A stretch of 12,135 nucleotides of DNA. Origin: an uncultured Collinsella sp. (GTDB lineage: Bacteria; Actinomycetota; Coriobacteriia; Coriobacteriales; Coriobacteriaceae). The stretch lies in contig CABQHZ010000050.1 of NCBI GenBank assembly GCA_902464175.1, forward strand, positions 1-12,135. The letters are read 5' to 3'. Under the pieces are notes generated by a model that saw nothing but the letters and a program-made list of their open reading frames with translations, was not told the DNA's origin and did no database searches. The position numbers and the translations under genes are program-made. Below, piece by piece: positions 5,461-11,926 of the stretch (position 1 is the stretch's first letter; each line of letters opens with the position of its first letter).

Positions 5461-5486
5461 TCACAACCGAAAGGACGGGTAGCAAC

Positions 5487-6167
5487 ATGCGACCGCTCAT
5501 CATCATGAATGGCGAGAAGATCGACTGGTGCCATACCGTCATCAGAATGCTGATGTATCTGGCAGGTGTTGCGACGCTCGCCCTCGGCATGAGCATTCAG
5601 ACCGCATCGGGCCTGGGCGTCGCCGCGCTTACCTGTTTTGCCACGACGCTGTCCATGCTCACCGGCAAGACACTCGGCTTTTGGATCACCGCGACCTACG
5701 TCGCATACATCGCCGCACAGGCAGCCATCTTGCGCCGCGAGTTCCAGCCGCACATTTTGCTCGAGCTCTTTTTTTCAACGCTAATCGGTGGCTTTACCGA
5801 CTTCTTTATGGACGTTAACCCTCTGCATCCCACCGCGCTGCCGGCACAGGTCGCGACCATGCTGCTCTCGCTTGCCATCACTGCGTTTGGCGTGAGCCTC
5901 GTCGTCAACATGGGAGTCGTTCCCAACGCGCCCGACGGTCTGGTGCAGGTCATTGCCGAAAAACTCAAACGCCGCTTTGGCGATGTGAAGGTCGTATTCG
6001 ATTGCTCGCATGTCGCCGCCTCGCTCGCGCTGTCGCTGGTTTTTATGCACAACCTGGGCGGCTTTGGCGTCACGACCGCCATCTCGGCATTATTCCTGGG
6101 CCATGTCATCAACATCACCAACAAGCTGTTCGCCCAGCGCTTTATCCGCGCGGCATTCGGAAAATAG
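5487..6167 (+). CDS. YczE/YitT-like integral membrane protein
   Basis: A 226-residue membrane protein with about six or seven hydrophobic segments (near residues 17-37, 43-60, 65-82, 92-109, 120-141, 171-190 and 194-211). The stretch GVVPNAPDGL (143-152), the following FGDVKVVFD (164-172) and the C-terminal GVTTAISALFLGHVI are typical of the YczE/YyaS/YitT group, whose function is not established. The ATG at 5487 was chosen because GAAAGGACGGG precedes it; an in-frame ATG at 5415 lies inside element B. The gene shares promoter layout, operator and both leader elements with kdgK-eda, so a role in sugar-acid transport or sensing is a reasonable inference, though not shown. No clear terminator follows it. 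Confidence 0.85.
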   Translation: MRPLIIMNGEKIDWCHTVIRMLMYLAGVATLALGMSIQTASGLGVAALTCFATTLSMLTGKTLGFWITATYVAYIAAQAAILRREFQPHILLELFFSTLIGGFTDFFMDVNPLHPTALPAQVATMLLSLAITAFGVSLVVNMGVVPNAPDGLVQVIAEKLKRRFGDVKVVFDCSHVAASLALSLVFMHNLGGFGVTTAISALFLGHVINITNKLFAQRFIRAAFGK

Positions 6168-6190
6168 CACCACCGCAAGAACCCGCGAGC

Positions 6191-6260
6191 AGCGCTATAC
6201 GTTGCTATATCTCACTATACGTTGCTATATCTTGCTATACTTTGCTATAACTTGCTATAT
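6191..6260 (+). repeat. Seven phased 10-bp repeats (consensus NTTGCTATAN)
   Basis: CTATA recurs at exactly 10-bp steps starting at 6195, 6205, 6215, 6225, 6235, 6245 and 6255, most units reading TTGCTATA. Each unit resembles a -10 box (TATACT at 6236-6241 is the best). The array begins 23 nt after the yczE stop and ends about 20 nt before the AAA ATPase start, so it is probably that gene's promoter or operator region. One unit per helical turn places all copies on the same DNA face. Confidence 0.8.
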
Positions 6261-6280
6261 CTTGAGCAAAGGTGGCTCAC

Positions 6281-7372
6281 ATGCAAACAAACCCTTTTAA
6301 GCCCACGGCAGGCAAAACACCTCCCACGATTATCGGCCGCGAAGATGTACTCGAGGAATTCAATGAAGGCCTCGTCAACGGGCCTGGTGCCCCGGGGCGC
6401 CTTATGCGCATAGCCGGCGTCCGTGGAACGGGCAAGACAGTCCTCCTTGACGAGTGCTCACGTTTGGCGCAAAGCCATGGTTGGACGGTCATAAAAGAGG
6501 TCGCAACTGAGGGGCTTTGCCAGCGCATTCTCGAACAGCTGCAGCCCAAATTCCAGGCCAAACACGCCAGATTTGAGCCCACCGTAGCTGGCATATCCAT
6601 CGGCAGCATAGACATTGAGCGAATCGGTCCATCGCTGCGCGATGCCATGAGGCAGGCTATATCCAAGGATGGAAATGGCCTGCTCATCACCCTCGACGAG
6701 GTTCAAGACGCAGAGCTCGAAGAGGTCCGAACACTCTCCATTGCGATTCAGCAGGTTATCGGCGAAGACCTTGATATCGCCTTTGTTTTTGCGGGGCTGC
6801 CTTCGATGATCGAAAGTGTCATCAACGGAAAGACACTTACGTTTTTGCGCCGCGCCCTCCCCTTTGACCTGAAGGCTGTGGCAGTAACCGAAGTGTCGTA
6901 CTCCCTCGAGGAAACCATTGAAGCGTCTGGCATGGAGCTACAGCCAGGTATTGCCGGGCAGCTTGCCGAGGCAACGCAGGGCTATCCTTTCATGATCCAA
7001 CTCGTTGGATATTACGCATGGCAGCTGGCAAGACGCGCCCATACAACTGTTATTGGAGAGGAAGAGGCAAGGCGAGGCATCGCAACAGCGCGCGAACGCT
7101 TCTGCGCCATGGTGATTGAGCCCGCGCTGCAGCGCATTCCACCCACGTGCATCGCTTATCTGCTGAGCATGGCATCTTTGGGGCAGACGAGCTCGACCAG
7201 CATGGTTGCCGATGACTTAAACAAGACGCCTCAGCAGGTGAGCTCCGTCCGTAGCCGACTGCTCAGAGAGTCGATTATCGAGGCACCTTCGTACGGCAAG
7301 ATATCGTTTGCCATCCCCTACATGCGCGACTACCTCAACGAACACAAAGCCGAACTGGAAGTTGAACTGTAG
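6281..7372 (+). CDS. Orphan AAA ATPase with C-terminal winged helix
   Basis: A 363-residue cytoplasmic ATP-binding protein of the AAA_16/archaeal-type ATPase kind. Visible features are the IIGREDVLEEF lead-in (residues 17-27), Walker A GVRGTGKT (46-53), Walker B LLITLDE (134-140) followed by VQD, and a C-terminal region (about 290-355) that reads like a winged helix (DLNKTPQQVSSVRSRLLRES). ATG 6281 is preferred because AAAGG ends 8 nt before it; a GTG at 6272 would overlap that site. Codon use is less GC-biased than in the neighbours, with several ATA, AGG and AGA codons, suggesting low expression or horizontal origin. It stands alone between unrelated units. Its role is unknown; such proteins are often linked to mobile or defence functions, but nothing here shows that. 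Confidence 0.85.
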   Translation: MQTNPFKPTAGKTPPTIIGREDVLEEFNEGLVNGPGAPGRLMRIAGVRGTGKTVLLDECSRLAQSHGWTVIKEVATEGLCQRILEQLQPKFQAKHARFEPTVAGISIGSIDIERIGPSLRDAMRQAISKDGNGLLITLDEVQDAELEEVRTLSIAIQQVIGEDLDIAFVFAGLPSMIESVINGKTLTFLRRALPFDLKAVAVTEVSYSLEETIEASGMELQPGIAGQLAEATQGYPFMIQLVGYYAWQLARRAHTTVIGEEEARRGIATARERFCAMVIEPALQRIPPTCIAYLLSMASLGQTSSTSMVADDLNKTPQQVSSVRSRLLRESIIEAPSYGKISFAIPYMRDYLNEHKAELEVEL

Positions 7373-7390
7373 AAGCGGCAACCGCCCTGC

Positions 7391-7519
7391 AAGACGAAAA
7401 CCGTTTGCGTACGGTTTTTAACCAGACGCAAACGGTTTTCGTCTTATTTGCGTACGGAAATGAGACGCAAATTTCGATTTCGTCTGATTATTCGCCAGAC
7501 GCAACACGCTTTCGTCTGG
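7391..7519. repeat. Three related hairpins (AGACG...CGTCT)
   Basis: Hairpin 1 is a perfect 20-bp inverted repeat, 7391-7410 with 7426-7445 (AAGACGAAAACCGTTTGCGT). Hairpin 2 is AGACG...CGTCT at about 7473-7485. Hairpin 3 is CCAGACG (7495-7501) with CGTCTGG (7513-7519). TTTGCGTACGG also occurs twice in direct orientation, inside hairpin 1 and just after it, so alternative pairings compete. The cluster lies between the AAA ATPase stop and the terminator of the dehydratase operon and may end transcription of the ATPase gene. Confidence 0.6.
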
Positions 7520-7542
7520 CAATACGTCTGCAATCCAAACGA

Positions 7543-7578
7543 AAAGAGCCCCGAGCTCGTATGAACTCGGGGCTCTTT
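7543..7578 (-). terminator. Terminator of the gntP-dehydratase operon, possibly bidirectional
   Basis: AAAGAGCCCCGAG (7543-7555) pairs perfectly over 13 bp with 7566-7578 around a 10-nt loop. On the minus strand the stem ends in a T-run (GGCTCTTTTCG), fitting termination of the dehydratase transcript 45-80 nt after its stop. The plus strand also ends in TTT, so it may catch ATPase read-through. Confidence 0.8.
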
Positions 7579-7621
7579 GTGCCGCGCATCTATGAGAGGA
7601 GAAATTCGATGCGTACGGGCG

Positions 7622-9400
7622 CTACTCCATGTAGCCACCCTGGATGGCGGAAACTGCATGCTCGGTAAAGAACTTGAGCGTGCCGGAGGTATAGCGGTTG
7701 GCCTTGGGCTTCCAAGCGGCGCGACGCTCGGCCAGGACGGCGTCAACCTCGGCCGGCTCCATCTCCTTGCCGGCGATGCCCACGATGGACAGCGAGCGCT
7801 CGGGGATGTTGATCTGGATGAGGTCGCCCTCCTCGATCAGGGCAATCGGGCCGCCCACGGCAGCCTCGGGCGAAACGTGACCGATAGCCGGGCCCTTGGA
7901 GGCGCCGGAGAAGCGGCCGTCGGTGATCAGGGCAATGGAAGCGCCGAGCTCGGGGTCGCTGGCGATAGCCTCGGTGGTGTAGAACATCTCGGGCATACCG
8001 GAACCCTTGGGGCCCTCGTAGCGGATGATGACGGCGTCGCCGGGCTTGACCTCGTGCGTCAGGACGGCATGGATGGCGTCCTCCTCGCAGTCGAACGGAC
8101 GGGCCTTGAGCGTGGCCTGGAACATCTCACGCGGAACGACGGTGTGCTTGACGACGGCGCCCTCGGGGGCAAGGTTGCCGTGAAGGATGGCGATGGAGCC
8201 GTCGGTGCCAAAGGCCTGGTCGAACGGACGGATGATGTCCTCGCGCTTGAGGTTCCACTTCTCCAGGTAGCGGCCGCACTTCTCGTAGTAACCGTTGTTC
8301 TTGAGGTCCTCGAGGTTCTCGCCGAGGGTCTTGCCGGTGACGGTCATGACGTCGAGGTGGAGCATCGACTTGATCTCCTCCATGATGCGCGGCACGCCGC
8401 CCGCATAGTAGAAGAACTGCGCCGGCCACTCGCCTGCGGGACGGACGTTGAGCAGGTAGTGGGCGCCACGGTGCAGACGATCAAAGTCGTCGGCAGACAT
8501 CTCGATGCCAAACTCGCGAGCGATCGCGGGAATGTGCAGCAGCGAGTTGGTGGAGCCGGAGATGGCGCCGTGGACCATGATGAGGTTCTCGAAGGACTCC
8601 TTGGTCACGATGTCGCGCGGGCACAGGTTGTGCTCGGAGAGCCACACGGACTGACGACCGGCCTCGCGGGCGAACTCGCGCAGGTCGGAGCTGGTGGCGG
8701 GCAGCAGGGCCGTGCCGGGGAGCATGAGGCCCAGGGCCTCGGCCGTGACCTGCATGGTCGAGGCGGTGCCCATAAAGGAGCAGGCACCGCAGCTGGGGCA
8801 GGCGTTGTGCTTAGCGAACTCGAGCTCCTCGCGGGAGATCTCGCCGCGCTCGTAGCGGGCCGAGATAGCGCCGAGCTGCTCCAGGGTCAGCAAGTCGGGG
8901 CCGGCATCCATGACGCCGCCGGTGACGACGATGGAGGGGATGTTGATGCGGCCCATGGCCATGAGGTTCGCGGGCAGGCCCTTATCGCAGCTGGCGACAA
9001 AGACGCCGGCGTCGAACGGGGTAGCCTTGGCGTGGATCTCAATCATGTTGGCGATCATGTCGCGGCTGGGCAGCGAGTAGTTGATGCCGTCGTGGCCCTG
9101 GGCTTCACCGTCGCAGATGTCGGTGCAGAAGTAACGAGCGCCGTGGCCACCAGCCTCGGCAACGCCGGCGCGCACCTCCTCGACCAGCTCAAACAGGCCG
9201 GCGGAACCCGGGTGCGAGTCGCCGAACGTCGACTCGATGATGACCTGCGGCTTGTCCAGGTCCTCGATGCTCCAGCCAGAGCCCAGACGCAGCGGGTCCA
9301 TCTCGGGGCTGATGGTGCGGAACTTGCCGGAACGCGGCTGCAGCTTGGCGACCAGCTCGGCGGCCTCCTGCTGAATCTGCTCTTTGGTCTTCTCGTCCAT
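7622..9400 (-). CDS. IlvD/Edd-family dehydratase, probably D-gluconate dehydratase
   Basis: A 592-residue Fe-S dehydratase. Visible family motifs are CDGEAQGHDGINYSLPSR (residues 96-113), SCDKGLPANLMAMGRINIPS (137-156), CPSCGACSFMGTASTM (201-216), RYEGPKGSGMPEM, and TDGRFSGASKGPAIGHVSPEA-like sequence near the C-terminus. The first cysteine of 2Fe-2S enzymes is absent (DSHPGS at 61-66, compare VPGH in E. coli IlvD), suggesting an oxygen-sensitive 4Fe-4S type, apt for an anaerobe. AAAGGAG lies before the ATG at 9400. It is second in an operon after gntP (79-bp gap). Context argues for dehydration of gluconate to KDG, feeding KdgK and Eda; a branched-chain amino acid IlvD role is the main alternative, less likely since no ilv genes adjoin. 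Confidence 0.85.
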   Translation of the reverse strand: MDEKTKEQIQQEAAELVAKLQPRSGKFRTISPEMDPLRLGSGWSIEDLDKPQVIIESTFGDSHPGSAGLFELVEEVRAGVAEAGGHGARYFCTDICDGEAQGHDGINYSLPSRDMIANMIEIHAKATPFDAGVFVASCDKGLPANLMAMGRINIPSIVVTGGVMDAGPDLLTLEQLGAISARYERGEISREELEFAKHNACPSCGACSFMGTASTMQVTAEALGLMLPGTALLPATSSDLREFAREAGRQSVWLSEHNLCPRDIVTKESFENLIMVHGAISGSTNSLLHIPAIAREFGIEMSADDFDRLHRGAHYLLNVRPAGEWPAQFFYYAGGVPRIMEEIKSMLHLDVMTVTGKTLGENLEDLKNNGYYEKCGRYLEKWNLKREDIIRPFDQAFGTDGSIAILHGNLAPEGAVVKHTVVPREMFQATLKARPFDCEEDAIHAVLTHEVKPGDAVIIRYEGPKGSGMPEMFYTTEAIASDPELGASIALITDGRFSGASKGPAIGHVSPEAAVGGPIALIEEGDLIQINIPERSLSIVGIAGKEMEPAEVDAVLAERRAAWKPKANRYTSGTLKFFTEHAVSAIQGGYME

Positions 9401-9479
9401 GGTGTACTCCTTTGGTTTAAGGCTTACTTGGTTTGGTATCGATTGATGTGACGTGCCGATGTGAAGCGCTGGCTTGCGA

Positions 9480-10841
9480 TTAGGCGAAGAACGAGATCAC
9501 CAGGGCACAGGCAAGGCCCGAAAGACCGATGATCGTCTCCATGATGGTCCAGGACTTGAGGGTGGTCTTCTCGTCGATCTCGAGGAACGAAGAGCACATC
9601 CAGAAGCCGGCATCGTTGACGTGCGAGAGTGCCGTGGCGCCACCGCAGATGGCAAGGCAGATGGCGGCGCGCATGAGCACCGAGGCACCGGCGACCGCAG
9701 GCATGGCGGCCATAATGCCCGAAGCCATGGTCATGGACACGATGGAGCTACCGACCGAAGCGCGGACGAGCGCAGCGATGAGGAAGCCGACGACCACGAG
9801 GGGCAGCGGGCAGCTCTCGAGCACGGGGCCGATAACCTGGCCCAGACCGCAGTCCTGCAGCATCCAGCGGATGACGCCTCCGCAGGCGATGACCAGCAAG
9901 ATCATGCCGACGGGCTTGAGCGAACGGTCGAGCAGGGCCTTGAGCTCGGCGCCGGTGTAGCCGCGGCGAGCGCCCAGCAGGTACATGGCGACAAGCGTGG
10001 CGATGGTGAGCGCGACGAACGGCTTGCCCAGAAAGGCGAGGATCGAGGCGACCTCGGCGGGCATGGGAATGTACGAAGACAGCGTGCCCAGCAGGATTAG
10101 GCACAGCGGGGTGAGCACGATGGCGAGGACCATGCCAAAGGAGGGAAGCTCCTTATCGTCGCTCGCGCCCTCGGCGGAGGTGAAGTGCTCGGGAACGTCC
10201 GTGAAGATACGGCCGCCCACGTTGCGGCCCCAGACGACACCGGCGACAGCCATGGCGATAAAGGCGGTGGGGATGCCGACGAGAATCATGGTTCCCAGGT
10301 CGACGCCGAGCGTACCGGCAACGAGGACCGAACCGGCCGAAGGCGGCACGAAGGCATAACCGGCTGCCAGTCCCGCGAGCAGGGCGATGCCATAGTAGAG
10401 GGTCGACTTCTTGGTCTGCGATGCCACGCTAAACGCGAGCGGGATCAAAACGACCACGCCGGCCTCAAAGAACACCGTGGTGCCGATGACCAGGCCGGTG
10501 ATGCCCAGCGCCCAGCTGGAGTGACCCTGGCCAAAGGTGTCAATGAAGGTCTGGGCGATCTTCTTGGCGCCACCGCTCTCCTCCAGGATCTGGCCGAACA
10601 TCGATCCCAGGCCAATGAGCAGGGCGATGTTTTGCAACGTGGTACCCACGCCCTTGGTGACGGTGTCGGCCACCAGGTCGAGCGGCATACCGGCACCGAT
10701 GCCGATCGCGAGCGCCGAAACCATCATCGACAGCACGGGATGCAGCTTGAACCTGATGATGAGCGCAAGCAGCAGCGCGATGCCCACGATGGCGGCAATG
10801 ACGAGCCTGGTGGGGTCTGCCATAAACGTTGGGTCTGACAT
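9480..10841 (-). CDS. gntP: GntP-family gluconate:H+ symporter
   Basis: A 453-residue, very hydrophobic inner-membrane permease with about 12 or more membrane segments. Recognisable GntP-family stretches are IRFKLHPVLSMMVSALAIG near residues 29-47, the GLGSMFGQILEESGGAKKIAQ segment near 97-117, PLAFSVASQTKKS, AGYAFVPPSAGSVLVAG, and HVNDAGFWM near the C-terminus. GGAGGAAAG ends immediately before the ATG at 10841; a second in-frame Met lies six codons on. It is the first gene of the operon with the dehydratase and is divergent from the GntR/FCD regulator at 11075. The inverted repeat at 10855-10909 spans its likely -10 box. Family assignment is firm; gluconate as substrate rests on the family and the adjacent dehydratase, and a related sugar acid is possible. 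Confidence 0.93.
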   Translation of the reverse strand: MSDPTFMADPTRLVIAAIVGIALLLALIIRFKLHPVLSMMVSALAIGIGAGMPLDLVADTVTKGVGTTLQNIALLIGLGSMFGQILEESGGAKKIAQTFIDTFGQGHSSWALGITGLVIGTTVFFEAGVVVLIPLAFSVASQTKKSTLYYGIALLAGLAAGYAFVPPSAGSVLVAGTLGVDLGTMILVGIPTAFIAMAVAGVVWGRNVGGRIFTDVPEHFTSAEGASDDKELPSFGMVLAIVLTPLCLILLGTLSSYIPMPAEVASILAFLGKPFVALTIATLVAMYLLGARRGYTGAELKALLDRSLKPVGMILLVIACGGVIRWMLQDCGLGQVIGPVLESCPLPLVVVGFLIAALVRASVGSSIVSMTMASGIMAAMPAVAGASVLMRAAICLAICGGATALSHVNDAGFWMCSSFLEIDEKTTLKSWTIMETIIGLSGLACALVISFFA

Positions 10842-10854
10842 CTTTCCTCCAATT

Positions 10855-10909
10855 CATCAGACCTTTTGAATTCGATTAGAACTATAGCGTGTTTCTAAAA
10901 GGTCTGATG
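10855..10909 (-). promoter_or_regulatory. gntP promoter region with 13-bp inverted repeat
   Basis: CATCAGACCTTTT (10855-10867) is repeated in inverse at 10897-10909, the arms 29 bp apart. On the minus strand TATAGT (complement of 10881-10886) lies between the arms and is the best -10 candidate; the -35 is unclear and would fall in the distal arm. The arrangement suits a dimeric repressor, probably the FCD regulator at 11075. Confidence 0.6.
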
Positions 10910-10930
10910 TTTCATTTTGAAATTTGTTCG

Positions 10931-10949
10931 AAATACATCTGATGTATTT
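10931..10949. promoter_or_regulatory. 19-bp perfect palindrome, likely operator
   Basis: AAATACATC-T-GATGTATTT. Its core CATCTGATG shares TCTGATG/CATCAGA with the inverted repeat at 10855-10909, so both may be read by the same regulator. It lies between gntP and the regulator gene, upstream of both. Confidence 0.6.
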
Positions 10950-10950
10950 G

Positions 10951-10980
10951 GCGAACGGTCGCATTTGCGCTGCGAACGGT
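10951..10980. repeat. 9-bp direct repeat GCGAACGGT spaced 21 bp
   Basis: GCGAACGGT at 10951-10959 and 10972-10980. The 21-bp spacing equals two helical turns, as for two molecules binding the same DNA face. It lies in the divergent gntP/regulator region about 95-125 bp upstream of the regulator start. Confidence 0.5.
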
Positions 10981-11074
10981 ATATCTGGGCCGCCCGATTC
11001 GGGTTCAACGGCCAATACCATGCCCTTGGTGCGCTAAAATAGCTCAGATGAATTTTGTAATGAGAGGTAGAGCT

Positions 11075-11767
11075 ATGGCCCGCGCCGAATCGGGACTCCC
11101 CGAGCAGATTTCCGAGAAAATCATTCAATTGATTCTTGATGAGCACCTTGAGCAGGGCGACCGCCTGCCCAAGGAGGCCGTGCTCGTTGAGCGCCTGGGC
11201 GCCGGCAGAAGCACCGTACGCGAGGCCATGAAGCTACTGCAGTCGCGCAATATCGTGCGCATCAAGCAGGGTTCGGGCACATATGTGGCATCGAACCCCG
11301 GCGTTGCCGACGACCCGCTGGGCTTTACCTTTATCGGCGATAAGCAGCGCCTGGCGCGCGACCTGCTCGAGGTGCGTTTTATGATTGAGCCGCAGATGGC
11401 AAGCATGGCCGCCGAGCACGCGACCGAAGATCAGATTATGTGCATCCGCGAGCTCTGCGACGAGTCCCAGCGCCTGGCAGAAGCCGGCAAGGACTACTCC
11501 GCCGCCGACACCGCATTCCACAACGCCATTGCCGAGAGCTGCGGTAACCTCGTCGTTCCCCGCCTGATGGGCGTGCTCAAGGCATCCGTTCCCCTCTTTA
11601 TCGACGTTACGGGCAAAAAGCTCGTCGAGGAGACCATCCGCACACACCGCGGCGTGGCCGACGCCATCGAGGCGCGCAACCCCACCGCCGCGCACGATGC
11701 GATGTATCTGCACCTGGTCTACAACCGCAACATGATCGCGGAAGGCGCACAGGCGAAAAGCGAGTAG
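11075..11767 (+). CDS. GntR-family regulator, FadR/FCD subfamily, likely controls gntP operon and SDR gene
   Basis: A 230-residue regulator. Residues about 9-72 form the GntR winged helix (EQISEKIIQLILDEHLEQGD, LPKEAVLVERLGAGRSTVRE, then GSGTYVA). The rest is an all-helical FCD effector domain, with DTAFHNAIAESCGN and RTHRGVADAIEARNP followed by HDAMYLHL, holding the usual Asp/His metal ligands. GAGAGG 7 nt before the ATG at 11075 decides this start over an in-frame ATG at 11048, which has no such site. TAAAAT at 11035-11040 may be its -10. It is divergent from gntP and 159 bp ahead of the SDR gene. FCD proteins often bind sugar acids; gluconate or KDG is a plausible effector. Low similarity to the regulator at 3403 argues against recent duplication. 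Confidence 0.92.
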   Translation: MARAESGLPEQISEKIIQLILDEHLEQGDRLPKEAVLVERLGAGRSTVREAMKLLQSRNIVRIKQGSGTYVASNPGVADDPLGFTFIGDKQRLARDLLEVRFMIEPQMASMAAEHATEDQIMCIRELCDESQRLAEAGKDYSAADTAFHNAIAESCGNLVVPRLMGVLKASVPLFIDVTGKKLVEETIRTHRGVADAIEARNPTAAHDAMYLHLVYNRNMIAEGAQAKSE

Positions 11768-11793
11768 AGGGCATCGCAACAACTAATTTCAAC

Positions 11794-11822
11794 CGTTCAC
11801 CTTTTAAAAGTGAACGTTCACC
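11794..11822. promoter_or_regulatory. Operator cluster GTGAACGTTCAC before the SDR gene
   Basis: A perfect 12-bp palindrome at 11810-11821, also found at 5161-5174. CGTTCACCT occurs twice 21 bp apart (from 11794 and 11815), and GTTCAC...GTGAAC around TTTTAAAA forms an extra symmetric arrangement. A weaker relative, TGAACGTTTC, is at 11901-11910. TATACT at 11864-11869 is a likely -10 for the SDR gene, about 45 bp downstream of the palindrome, with no convincing -35. Confidence 0.6.
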
Positions 11823-11926
11823 TATTTTTAGGAGAATAGGGGCGTTAATTCCTTAACTTCTCCTATACTGAGCTTGTATTAGAAGCAAGACTTATATAGA
11901 TGAACGTTTCTTTTGAAAGGATCGCT

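Noticed and set aside
5415..5486. N-terminal extension of the YczE-like protein from an ATG at 5415
   Set aside because: It lies inside element B and has no ribosome site, whereas GAAAGGA precedes the ATG at 5487.
6191..6260. Phased 10-bp units as a CRISPR array
   Set aside because: Units are 10 bp and contiguous without spacers, and no cas genes are present.
7622..9400. Dehydratase as biosynthetic IlvD
   Set aside because: Family motifs alone cannot exclude it, but it is in an operon with a gluconate permease and no branched-chain amino acid genes are adjacent.
7577..9451. Long plus-strand reading frame of over 600 codons antisense to the dehydratase
   Set aside because: It is a GC-rich shadow of the dehydratase gene. 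The minus-strand reading has clear family motifs and a ribosome site, while the plus-strand product resembles no known family and is rich in low-complexity G, A, V and D.
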